NCBI RefSeq assembly: GCF_003058225.1
Contig: NZ_QBUG01000004.1
Span: forward strand, 186,001 to 250,000
Origin: Promicromonospora sp. AC04
GTDB lineage: Bacteria > Actinomycetota > Actinomycetes > Actinomycetales > Cellulomonadaceae
DNA: 64,000 nucleotides
Direction: 5' to 3'
This document shows positions 54,805-63,191 of the stretch, in pieces. A model generated the notes under the pieces. That model was not told the origin of the DNA and made no database searches. It was given only the letters and a program-made list of their open reading frames with translations. The translations under genes were made by a program, and so were the position numbers. The first letter of the stretch is position 1. Every line of letters begins with the position of its first letter.

Positions 54805-57800
54805 TCACGCCACCGGCACGGCCTCCAGCTGGGCACGCATGTCCTCGGCGTCGGGCATGTCGAGCTCGGTGTAGATGACGTGGGCGTGCTCGTAGTGGGT
54901 CCGCGCCAGGTCGGGATTGCCCAGGGAGCGGTATGCGTGGCCGACGCCGGCATGGGCGCGCGCCTGCTGGTGCCGGGCGCCGTCAGCGGCCGCGAGGGCA
55001 AGCGCCTCGGTGTGCAGGGCCAGCGCGGCCGCCGGGTCGCCGGTGAACTGGGCGACCTCGCCGAGGCCGTTGATCGACCACGCCTGGGAGGTCCGCTCAC
55101 CGATCTCACGAAAGTGGGCCAGCGCCTGCTGGAAGCACTCACGAGCCCGGTCCGGGTCGCGCAGGCGGAGGTGGAGGGAGCCGAGCGTGTCGAGGGCGTT
55201 GGCCCGGCTGCGGTGACTACCCATCTCCTCCGCGATCGCGATGGACCGCTGCAGCAGATCGGCCGCTTCCGTGTACCGCGCGCGGCGCATCTCGACGCTG
55301 GCGATGTTGCCGAGCGTGACGGCCTCACTGAACCGGGAGCCGAGATCCTGGAAGATGGCAAGGGCCTGCTGCTGAACCTCGACGGATGCGGCTAGATCGC
55401 CCAGTCGTGCTTCGCTCACTCCGAGGTTGTTCAGCGCGAGCGCCTCGCCATGCCGGTCCCCGATCCGCCGAAACACCGCTACCGATTCACGGTGATGGCC
55501 GAGCGCGTCCTTGTAGTGGCCGCGAGTGTTCTCGGCGCCGCCCAGGTTGCTCAGCGTGCGCGCCTCACCCACCAGGTCACCGACCTGCCGGAACAGTGCC
55601 AACGCCCGCCACGCATGCTCGATGGAGGCGCCGTACTCGCCAAGCCGCTTGTAGCCCACGCCGAGCTGGCGGAGCGCGTGGGCCTGCCCGGCCAGGTCTC
55701 CGGCATGTTCGGCGGCACGCAGGGCGTGGCCGTTGATCGTGAGCAGGTCCGCGAAATGGGCCTCACCCGAGTACATGTTCACGATCTGAGCGAACCCGTG
55801 AACGTAGTCGGGCGTACCCGCGTCGGCATGCCCGGCGATCGCCACGATGCAGAGCCATTCGGTCTCCAGCCAGCCGCGCGCCGCGTCCGACCCGACCAGG
55901 TCCGGGATCTCGACGTCCACACCGGTGACTTCCGGCCGGTAACGCGCCTCGTTCGGGTACAGAACATCCATGGCGGCGACCGCCGAGGCCTGGTAGTAGG
56001 CGAGCAGTCGTTGCTCCGCTGCCTTGCGTTCCTGGTCGCTGTCTTCGGTGAGGGTCAGGTGGGTGGCATATGCACGCAGGAGGTCGTGCATGGCGTAGCG
56101 GCCCGGGCCGGTGCGATGCAGGAGGTGGGCACGGACGAGCGCCTCCAGGACCCGGCGGGCCTGGTGCGGGTCCAGTCCGGTCAGGGCGGCGGCCACGTAC
56201 GGGTCCAGGTCGGGGCCGGGGTGCAGGCCTAGCCGCCGGAAGGTGCGTGCCGCCGGCTCGGGCAGGTGCTGGATCGACCAGGAGAAGACGGCGTGGACGG
56301 CCGCGTACGGGTCACCGCCGGGATCGAGCAGCTCGAGCCGCTCCTGCCGATCGGCCAGCTCCGCGACCACCTCGGCCAGCGATCGGTCCGGTCGGGACGT
56401 GGCCAGCACGGCGGCGACCCGCAGCGCCAGCGGAAGCCGGGCGCACTGCTCGGCGAGCGTCGCGGCCGCTGCGGGTTCGGCCATCACCCGATCGCCGATC
56501 AGGCGGTGCAGCAGGTCGACCGCCTCGGTGGCGGGCAGGACGTCGAGGCCGACCTGGTGGGCACCGTGGACGGCGACCAGCCCGGCCAGGCTGTCTCGGC
56601 TGGTCACCACGACCAACGACGACCCGCTCCCGGGCAACAGGGGCCGTACCTGGGCCACGCTTCCGGCGTTGTCCAGCACGATCAGCATCCGGCGTCCGGC
56701 CAGCTCGCTGCGGTACCGGGCCGCCCGCTCGTCGTCGTCCAGGGGGATGTCACGCTCCGGGACGCCGAGCGCGGTCAGGAACCGGGCCAGCGCGTCGGTG
56801 GGCCGTACCGGCTGGTCCGGGTCGTACCCGCGTAGGTTCACGTACAGCTGCCCGTCGGGGAACTGGTCGGCGATCTGGTGCGCCCAGTGCACCGCGAGCG
56901 CTGTCTTGCCCACACCGGCGGTGCCACTGATCGCGGTGATCACTACCGTGCGCGCCGGGCCGTCCTGCGCCGGGCCGTAAACCAGCTGGCCCAGCCGCAG
57001 TAGGTCGTCGTCGCGTCCGGTGAACCCGGCGACGTCCAGGGGCAGCTGCGCGGGGCGCGCGCGGTCGGTCGCGGCGGCCGGGGTCGGGCTGCTCAGTTCG
57101 CGGTCGGTCAGGTCAGGACCCGGTGCACCGGCCGGCGGGGCCAGCTCCGGGTCGTGCCGCAGGATCCGCTGATGCAGGTCGCGCAGCTCGGGCCCCGGGT
57201 CGCTGCCGAGCTCATCGGCCAGGCGTACCTGGAGCTGCCGGTAGTGCTCCAGGGCGTCGGACTGACGCCCGCACCGGTACAGCGCGAGCATCAGCTGCCC
57301 GGCCAGACGTTCGTCGTACGAGTGCGCCTCCGCGGCGGCGGCAACCTCGGGCAGGAGCCGCGCGTGCTCCCCGCGACGCAGCAGCAGGTCGTAATGGTCG
57401 AGCGTTGCCGCCTGCCGCTCGGCCTCGAGCGTCACGGCGAGCGAGCGCAGCCAGTCGCTGTCCAGGTCGGCGAACGGCACGCCATGCCAAAGGGCCATGG
57501 CGTCCTGCCACAGGGCCTCGGCGCCGTCGTCGTCGGCGCGCCTGGCCTGCGCGACCAGTCCGCGGAACTGGTGGAGGTCCACCGCGGCCGCGTCGACGTC
57601 GAGCGCGTAGCCGCCCGACCGGCGGATCGGCGCCGGGCCCCCTTTGTCACCGAGCACGGACCGCAGCCGCGAGATGTAGCTGTGCAGGGTCTGCCGCGCG
57701 CTGTGCGGCGACGTCGCGCCCCACACCCGCTCGATCAGCTGGTCGAGCGAGACCGGCACGCCCGGCTCGACCAGCAGCGCTGCCAGCACGGCCCGCTGAC

Positions 57801-57873
57801 GCGCCGTACCGAGCGGGACCGGCCCGCGGTCGCTTCTGGCGGACACGTGACCGAGCAGCTGAAACCGGACCAT
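54805..57873 (-). CDS. AfsR/SARP-family transcriptional regulator with NB-ARC and TPR domains
   Basis: A 1022-residue STAND-type activator. Residues 1-95 form an OmpR-like winged helix, about 96-245 the bacterial transcriptional activation domain (BTAD), and about 285-560 an NB-ARC ATPase with P-loop GTAGVGKT (317-324) and Walker B RMLIVLDNA. The C-terminal part (about 700-1015) is a row of TPR units. Such proteins activate secondary-metabolite or developmental genes on a nucleotide- or ligand-dependent switch. GGGGAG precedes the ATG at 57873. The target is unknown. Confidence 0.92.
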   Translation of the reverse strand: MVRFQLLGHVSARSDRGPVPLGTARQRAVLAALLVEPGVPVSLDQLIERVWGATSPHSARQTLHSYISRLRSVLGDKGGPAPIRRSGGYALDVDAAAVDLHQFRGLVAQARRADDDGAEALWQDAMALWHGVPFADLDSDWLRSLAVTLEAERQAATLDHYDLLLRRGEHARLLPEVAAAAEAHSYDERLAGQLMLALYRCGRQSDALEHYRQLQVRLADELGSDPGPELRDLHQRILRHDPELAPPAGAPGPDLTDRELSSPTPAAATDRARPAQLPLDVAGFTGRDDDLLRLGQLVYGPAQDGPARTVVITAISGTAGVGKTALAVHWAHQIADQFPDGQLYVNLRGYDPDQPVRPTDALARFLTALGVPERDIPLDDDERAARYRSELAGRRMLIVLDNAGSVAQVRPLLPGSGSSLVVVTSRDSLAGLVAVHGAHQVGLDVLPATEAVDLLHRLIGDRVMAEPAAAATLAEQCARLPLALRVAAVLATSRPDRSLAEVVAELADRQERLELLDPGGDPYAAVHAVFSWSIQHLPEPAARTFRRLGLHPGPDLDPYVAAALTGLDPHQARRVLEALVRAHLLHRTGPGRYAMHDLLRAYATHLTLTEDSDQERKAAEQRLLAYYQASAVAAMDVLYPNEARYRPEVTGVDVEIPDLVGSDAARGWLETEWLCIVAIAGHADAGTPDYVHGFAQIVNMYSGEAHFADLLTINGHALRAAEHAGDLAGQAHALRQLGVGYKRLGEYGASIEHAWRALALFRQVGDLVGEARTLSNLGGAENTRGHYKDALGHHRESVAVFRRIGDRHGEALALNNLGVSEARLGDLAASVEVQQQALAIFQDLGSRFSEAVTLGNIASVEMRRARYTEAADLLQRSIAIAEEMGSHRSRANALDTLGSLHLRLRDPDRARECFQQALAHFREIGERTSQAWSINGLGEVAQFTGDPAAALALHTEALALAAADGARHQQARAHAGVGHAYRSLGNPDLARTHYEHAHVIYTELDMPDAEDMRAQLEAVPVA

Positions 57874-58044
57874 CGTCTCCCCCTGCCTCGGCGTAGTGCA
57901 CCCGGAGGCAAGAGAGTAGTAAGGCGGTGGATCACGCGACACGTTAATGCGGCGTCGTGCAAAGGGTTGCAGTTCCGCCCTTTCAGGCGCTACGCGGCAC
58001 CCGATCGAAGTCGAACCAGAGCTGACCACCGATCGGACGACAAC

Positions 58045-58088
58045 GTGTCAGACGTACAGGTCACTCGCGTGACCTGTACGTCTGACAC
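58045..58088. terminator. 20-bp perfect palindrome after the I36-like gene
   Basis: Arms 58045-58064 and 58069-58088 around TCGC, 15 bp beyond the stop of the I36-like gene and about 170 bp upstream of the AfsR-type start. There is no U-tract. It could terminate the upstream unit or serve as an operator for the AfsR-type gene. Confidence 0.5.
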
Positions 58089-58103
58089 CTGAGAACGAAC
58101 GCG

Positions 58104-58565
58104 TCAGCTCAGGAACGCGCCGTAGCAGTAGGCCTCGGACACCCACTCGTGGGAGCTGATCGAGTCCCACGCGCGATACGAGCCAGTCCCACCCGTCAGG
58201 TAGTTGTCGTGGAGGTCGCTGACATACTTCTCGCCCTTCGTGACGCATCCGAAGTTGCCTCGGTAGTTGGCATCGCTCCACACCCTGACGGCCAGTCCGG
58301 AGTTGCCCTTGTGCAGGAGCGAGCTTGCCTTGTCGTTGTCGCTGCCCTGGAAGCTGCCGACCGAGTCCGCCCAGTTCGGGTCGTTGTCTGCGTCCGAGCC
58401 CAGAACGCCGGCGCAGTTGATGTCCTCGAAGGCGCCGAAGCGGCCGGGCGTCGCGGCGTTCCACGCGGTGTCACAAGCCGCGGAAGCCTGAGCGCTCGTG
58501 ATCGGGAGCAACGCCCCCGCGACCGCGAGGCCGAGCGTTGCGAGCAGGACTGAGGTCTTGCGCAT
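58104..58565 (-). CDS. Secreted peptidase-inhibitor I36-like protein
   Basis: A 153-residue secreted protein. Signal peptide 1-29 ends at SAQASA. The mature part has four Cys and a beta-gamma-crystallin-like pattern (RFGAFEDINCAG, VGSFQGSDNDKASSL, VWSDANYRGNFGC, YRAWDSISSHEW) resembling the SMPI/I36 inhibitors of metalloproteases. The inhibitor role is by family only. AAGGAG precedes the ATG, and the gene follows the lipoprotein gene by 14 bp in the same transcript. Confidence 0.65.
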   Translation of the reverse strand: MRKTSVLLATLGLAVAGALLPITSAQASAACDTAWNAATPGRFGAFEDINCAGVLGSDADNDPNWADSVGSFQGSDNDKASSLLHKGNSGLAVRVWSDANYRGNFGCVTKGEKYVSDLHDNYLTGGTGSYRAWDSISSHEWVSEAYCYGAFLS

Positions 58566-58579
58566 GGTGTGCTCCTTGA

Positions 58580-59518
58580 CTAGTTGGATGGTGCTGGTTC
58601 AGCCGCCAGGATCTCCCTGGCATGCTCCACGGCCGCGTGCTGCAGCCGTTGGTATGTGATGACGTCGTCGCGGTACTGCCGCAGCCGGCCGCGGTACTCG
58701 CTCTCCAGGTCGCGCGTCGTGCTGACGATCGAGGTCTCCCGGGTAGCGCAGATCGCCTCGGCGACCGCCAGTTCCTGTTCGACGTCAAGAGCCTTCTCGT
58801 CGCTCAGCCCGTCGGTCAGGCGGGGCAGGTCCTCGCGGATCGCGGGCGGGTCGGGGTAGTCGTGGCCGCGCTCGCGCATGCACTCCGACCACGCCGCGAG
58901 CGCCGTCTCGAAGCGCTCGTCCGCGACGAGGTCGTCCGCGTAGAGGCCAACGAGGTTGGTGGCGACCTTCTCGGCCTGGAACCAGGCGGCGAAGTCCCCG
59001 TAGAGCTCACCCTTCGCGTGCGCCACACAGCTGTCGCTCGGCGTCTGGATGGCGCCACCCATGGGCAGCTCCGCCGTCAGCATCTCCGCGGACGCATCAC
59101 CGTCCAGGGCTTTGGAGTAGCGCAGGCGCTCCGCCTTCGGCAGCGCGTTGGCATAAGCAGTGTTGGGGTCGTCCTGCAGGATCGCCACGAGCCGTTCCTG
59201 AAGCTCCGTGCCGTAGCCGTGCTCGCGCGCCCAGCCGACGTCATCGAGTACATAGCCAAAGCCCTGACGTTCTTCGACGCTGGCGACCGGCACCGGCAGG
59301 TACCGGAATCCCTCGGCCGCCATGCAGTCCTCGATCAGGAGCTCACGGGCCTCGTCCACCAGCATCTGCTCGGCGTCGGTCAACGCCCGTTCCGTCGTGG
59401 CGGCGTCGACGTCTGCGGCGTCGGCTCCGGACATCTCCGAACCTGCTGCGGTGGTGCAACCCACCACGGCGACCGCGACGACTGCTGCCACACAGGTGTC
59501 GAAGAACGCTCGCTTCAT
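58580..59518 (-). CDS. Hypothetical lipoprotein
   Basis: A 312-residue exported protein with lipobox VVGC (about 18-21) and an acidic, Ala/Asp-rich N-terminal region. The rest is helical with five Cys and motifs such as DCMAAEGFRYLPV and WSECMRERGHDYPDPP, which I know only from uncharacterised actinobacterial lipoproteins. A strong AGGAGG lies 9 nt before the ATG. It is transcribed ahead of the I36-like gene. Confidence 0.7.
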   Translation of the reverse strand: MKRAFFDTCVAAVVAVAVVGCTTAAGSEMSGADAADVDAATTERALTDAEQMLVDEARELLIEDCMAAEGFRYLPVPVASVEERQGFGYVLDDVGWAREHGYGTELQERLVAILQDDPNTAYANALPKAERLRYSKALDGDASAEMLTAELPMGGAIQTPSDSCVAHAKGELYGDFAAWFQAEKVATNLVGLYADDLVADERFETALAAWSECMRERGHDYPDPPAIREDLPRLTDGLSDEKALDVEQELAVAEAICATRETSIVSTTRDLESEYRGRLRQYRDDVITYQRLQHAAVEHAREILAAEPAPSN

Positions 59519-59817
59519 GCCTTGTCACCTCCTCGACGGACCGGATGTCTGACGTTCGCCCCCTGGGGGACAGGGGGCGAACGTCGCTGCTCACCGCCGT
59601 GGGGGACGGGGGTGAACCGGCGCCACCAGCGCCAACACCCAACGTAGGGAGATGGCCTTGCAGGAAACATGTAGGCGCCTTGCAGCCGGTCAGAGGTCGC
59701 CAGGCTCCCGGCACGGCCCCACACCGCGCCCCGCCCGCAAGCCTGTGGTCTGATGTACTCGATAATTTCGACGTTCTTGATCGTGTTTCAGACAGCTCCA
59801 CGATCCGAGGAGTCCGC
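59519..59817. promoter_or_regulatory. Divergent intergenic region with two hairpins and an AT-rich promoter
   Basis: A 299-bp gap. Near the lipoprotein gene are two hairpins (59551-59585 and 59591-59615) whose loops share GTCCCCCA on the minus strand. Near the pyruvyl-transferase-like gene is an AT-rich patch with GATAAT (59761-59766), a likely plus-strand -10. No gene is credible. Confidence 0.5.
59551..59585. repeat. 15-bp perfect inverted repeat upstream of the lipoprotein gene
   Basis: Arms 59551-59565 and 59571-59585 (gacgttcgccccctg / cagggggcgaacgtc) with a 5-nt loop, 33 bp before the lipoprotein start. Being upstream of both neighbours, it is not a normal gene-end terminator. Confidence 0.6.
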
Positions 59818-60627
59818 TTGCCCGTCGCAGTCGTCAACTGGAACCCCCGTCGGCCAGTCGTGCGCGGCAGATTGGGCAGGCTCGTTCCGTGGAGACGCCC
59901 CGTGAACAACTTCGGCGACCTCCTCGGACCGTTGATCGTCTCGAAGATCGTGCTCGACGGCGGCCTGACCGAACCCGCCACGCAGCACCGGCTCCTCGCC
60001 GTCGGATCGATCCTCAACCTGGCGCGCACGGGTGACGTGATCTGGGGTATCGGCGCCAACGGCAAGACGCTCGATCGCCCGGCCGCATATCGGGAGCTCG
60101 ACATCCGAGCGGTCAGGGGCCCGCTGACCCGCGCGTTTCTCCAGGCGAAGGGCTATACGGTCCCCGAGGTCTACGGTGACCCGGGCACGCTGGTGGGACG
60201 CCTCTGGCCCCGCGAGCACACCGCTCGCGGTTTCCGGCCGCGCGCGGTCACGGTCGTCCCGAATCTCAACGACAGGCATCTCGCCGCGGGCCGCTCCGAC
60301 GCAGTCGATCCCACCAGCGACGTCCGGGAGCTGCTCGGAACCATCGCGGCGAGCGATCTGGTGGTCGGCAGCTCGCTCCACGCGATAGTGGTCGCCGAGA
60401 GCTTCGGCGTCCCCGCGCGGCTCGTCACCTCGTCGACCGAGCCGAGATTCAAGTTCGAGGACTACTACCGCGGCACGGGGCGCAATGAGTTCCGCCCCGC
60501 CCCCGACGTCGACACCGCAATCGCCTGGGGCGGCGAGCCGCTGCCCTCGTGGGACCCGAAACCGCTCCTCGACGCGTTCCCCCGCGACCTGTGGGTCACT
60601 GCCTCCGCAGGAGCGCCCGCGTACTAG
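59818..60627 (+). CDS. Polysaccharide pyruvyl transferase family protein (short form)
   Basis: A 269-residue PF04230-type protein. Family features: NNFGDLLGPLIVSKIV near the N-terminus, GDVIWGIGANGKT, YGDPGTLVGRLWP, VVPNLND and SDLVVGSSLHAIVVAESFG. Such enzymes add pyruvate ketals, or are glycosyltransferase-like, in exopolysaccharide synthesis. TTG at 59818 is chosen because GAGGAG lies 5 nt upstream; an ATG-started longer frame to 59545 would run through the promoter. Its last 32 bp overlap the convergent flippase gene. Confidence 0.75.
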   Translation: MPVAVVNWNPRRPVVRGRLGRLVPWRRPVNNFGDLLGPLIVSKIVLDGGLTEPATQHRLLAVGSILNLARTGDVIWGIGANGKTLDRPAAYRELDIRAVRGPLTRAFLQAKGYTVPEVYGDPGTLVGRLWPREHTARGFRPRAVTVVPNLNDRHLAAGRSDAVDPTSDVRELLGTIAASDLVVGSSLHAIVVAESFGVPARLVTSSTEPRFKFEDYYRGTGRNEFRPAPDVDTAIAWGGEPLPSWDPKPLLDAFPRDLWVTASAGAPAY

Positions 60628-62074
60628 CGACGTCGCGCACGTCCCGACGGAACGCCGGCCAGATCAGTGCCTCGAGCGCGAGGACGACCGCCGCGACCGC
60701 GAGCGCCACGCCGATCGCGACCCACGGGGCTCCGGGGTCGACGAAGTGCACAACGGCCGCCGCGCACAGGGCCGCGATGCCATGTGCGAGGAGCGTGCGG
60801 CAGGCACTCACCAGCCACGGACGAGCGGCCAGGTCTGTCGCGCGCCCGGCCAGCCACAGCGAGATGGGCCACAGCAGGGCGGACGCGACCCCGTAGGCGA
60901 CGGCCACACCCATGACCCCCCAGATGCTGCCGACGACGACCGCGACCACGACCAGCGGGCGCGACCAGAGCGCGAACCGGAACTGGGCACGCATCGTCCC
61001 GGTCGCCTGGAAGACCCAGCCGGAGGTGAACGACGCCGCCTGGAACACGCCGCCCAGGGCGAGCACTGCGAACAGGGGCGCCATCTCGAGCCATCTGCTG
61101 CCGAGCACGACCTCGACGACGGGCCCCGCCACGGCTGCCCCGAGCATCATCACCGGCGCGAGCAGGTTGAGGAGGATCGTCTGACCACGCACCACGAACC
61201 GGCCGAAGTTCTCCGCGTCGTCCTGCAGGCGGGACAGGACAGGCATCGCCACCCGCGTGATCGGGAACTGAAGCTGACGGACCGGCAGCATCATCATCCG
61301 GAAGGCACGGTCGTACAGACCCGCGGGCGCCGCACCGAACCGCGCGCCGACCACTACCGCGTCGGCGTTCATGCTGACGTAGGTGAGCAGCTGGGCGCCC
61401 AGCTGGTGGACACCGTAGGAGACGAACGGCCGTACCGACTCCCGTCTCCGGGGCAGGCCCGGAAGCCAGCGGGCGAGGATGACGGATCCCACGCAGATGG
61501 TGGCGGCCGCCACGACCTGCTGGGCCACCAGCGCCCAGTACGAACCGTCGAGGAGAGCAACACCGATCGCAACGAGCAGGCCCAGCACGGGGGCGAGCAC
61601 GTCGACCAGCGCGATCGCCGTGAACCGCAGGTCCCTCATCAACGAGGCCCTGAACTGCGCCGCGACGCCGCCCAGCAGGAACGTGACCGCCAGCCAACGA
61701 GTGATGTCCACCAGCAGCGGTTCCCCGTACAGCGCCGCCACCACGGGCGCTCCGGCCAGGACGATGACGCCCGCGGCCGCACCGCAGCCGAGGTTGAGCC
61801 AGAACAGGTTGTCCCGCTGGCCCGGGGTGATGGTCGGGGCCTGCACGGCGGCCCGGGACAGCCCGAAGTCCTGCAGGATGCTCGCGGCCCCGACGATGGC
61901 ACCGACCATCGCGACGTAGCCGTAGTCGGCCGGGCTCACCAGGCGAGCGAGGACGACGATCGACGCGACCTGCACGAGAGCCCGGACGCCCTGGCCGGCC
62001 AGGGTGACCACGCCGCCCCTGGCCGCGCTGCGCCCCAGTGACTCGGCACGTGGTCGCGTCGGCGCCTCGCTCAT
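60596..62074 (-). CDS. Wzx-like polysaccharide flippase (MOP superfamily)
   Basis: A 492-residue protein with 13-14 predicted helices. It has the polysaccharide-export N-terminus GVVTLAGQGVRALVQVASIVVLARLVSPADYGYVAM. It would flip lipid-linked repeat units across the membrane. GGAGGCG lies before the ATG. It is part of a minus-strand run with the pyruvyl-transferase-like and FrhB-like genes. Confidence 0.88.
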   Translation of the reverse strand: MSEAPTRPRAESLGRSAARGGVVTLAGQGVRALVQVASIVVLARLVSPADYGYVAMVGAIVGAASILQDFGLSRAAVQAPTITPGQRDNLFWLNLGCGAAAGVIVLAGAPVVAALYGEPLLVDITRWLAVTFLLGGVAAQFRASLMRDLRFTAIALVDVLAPVLGLLVAIGVALLDGSYWALVAQQVVAAATICVGSVILARWLPGLPRRRESVRPFVSYGVHQLGAQLLTYVSMNADAVVVGARFGAAPAGLYDRAFRMMMLPVRQLQFPITRVAMPVLSRLQDDAENFGRFVVRGQTILLNLLAPVMMLGAAVAGPVVEVVLGSRWLEMAPLFAVLALGGVFQAASFTSGWVFQATGTMRAQFRFALWSRPLVVVAVVVGSIWGVMGVAVAYGVASALLWPISLWLAGRATDLAARPWLVSACRTLLAHGIAALCAAAVVHFVDPGAPWVAIGVALAVAAVVLALEALIWPAFRRDVRDVASTRALLRRQ

Positions 62075-62085
62075 CCGAACGCCTC

Positions 62086-63177
62086 CTAGACAGCCGGCTC
62101 GACGGAACGAGGCGCCCCTCGCCCGGAGACCGCGTCCAGCACCGTGCGCTCGAGCTCCGCGAGCGTCGCCTGTGCTCTCAGCACGACCCTCCGGACCTCC
62201 GGCGAACGACCGCGTGCGCCGCGGAGAAACGGGATCAGCTGCGCGGCGTCGGCCGTCGCCGAGTCCATGCTCACGCCTCTGTATCCGACGGCGGCGAAGT
62301 GCTCCCGGACCTTCGACGCCGGGCTCGGGGCAAGCTCCACCGGCACAGCTCCGCCCAGCGACGCGAGAATGAGCACGTGCAGCCGGTCGCTGACCGTGAT
62401 CGCGGTCTGGCGGTAGAGGCTCCGGAGCTCTGCCTCGTGGTCGATGTCGCCGCGGTCGCCCCAGGGCAGGTGCACACCGCCCAGCGACTCCGCCAGCTCC
62501 CGCGCCCGGGCCTCGTCCTGGCGCACCTGCGGAACGCAGACGACGTCCAGCCCCGACTCGTCCGCGAAGGACCGGACCGCCCGCACCCACTGGTCGCCCG
62601 GCCATGGCCGGGGTCCTCGCATGCTGACTACGAGCTTGCCGCGGGCGACGTCGTCGTCCCAGTACGCCGGCTCGCTGAACGCGACGTCCGGGGCCAGCGC
62701 CCCGTGGCCCACGACATCGAGGCTTCGAGTGTTCCGCCACCACACGTGCTGCGAGATGCGGGACATCGCACGGTGGACCCAGACCGACGGCCCGAAGGCG
62801 CCGCGCGCGACCGCGCGCGGCGGCAGCACGACCGCCCCGCCCTTCACCCGCACCGTCGCCGCGAACACCAGGTAGGCGAACTGCCGCGCGAGCATGCGGG
62901 CGCTCAGGTCGAGCTCGCCGGGTTCGACCACCAGTGCCGGACGGCGCGATCGGACGAGCGCACCGAAGAACGAGCCGAGCTGGCGTGTGCTGTAGACACG
63001 GTCCGACGCGCGGACGCCGAGCCGCTCCAGCCACCGCTGCGGTGCGCTGCCGACGTAGACGTCGGCGGCCTCGGTCGCCGTCCGCACCCACGCGAAGACC
63101 CGCTCGCGGATCAGGGCGTCGCCGATGTTGGGATAGTCGCCAGTCATCATCGCGAAGACACGGGAACCTTCTGCCAT
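62086..63177 (-). CDS. Polysaccharide pyruvyl transferase family protein
   Basis: A 363-residue PF04230-type protein: FAMMTGDYPNIGDALIRERVF at the N-terminus, KLVVSMRGPRPWPGDQWV in the middle, and ITVSDRLHVLILASLGGAVPVEL near the C-terminus. It probably modifies an exopolysaccharide unit. The ATG at 63177 is chosen because GGAAGG lies upstream; an ATG 57 nt earlier would overlap the preceding gene. It lies 14 bp after the FrhB-like gene. Confidence 0.78.
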   Translation of the reverse strand: MAEGSRVFAMMTGDYPNIGDALIRERVFAWVRTATEAADVYVGSAPQRWLERLGVRASDRVYSTRQLGSFFGALVRSRRPALVVEPGELDLSARMLARQFAYLVFAATVRVKGGAVVLPPRAVARGAFGPSVWVHRAMSRISQHVWWRNTRSLDVVGHGALAPDVAFSEPAYWDDDVARGKLVVSMRGPRPWPGDQWVRAVRSFADESGLDVVCVPQVRQDEARARELAESLGGVHLPWGDRGDIDHEAELRSLYRQTAITVSDRLHVLILASLGGAVPVELAPSPASKVREHFAAVGYRGVSMDSATADAAQLIPFLRGARGRSPEVRRVVLRAQATLAELERTVLDAVSGRGAPRSVEPAV

Positions 63178-63191
63178 CTCCAGGTCCTTCC

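Noticed and set aside
59545-59817. Longer ATG-started version of the short pyruvyl-transferase protein
   Set aside because: The extra part crosses two hairpins and an AT-rich promoter and lacks family similarity; TTG at 59818 has GAGGAG at correct spacing.
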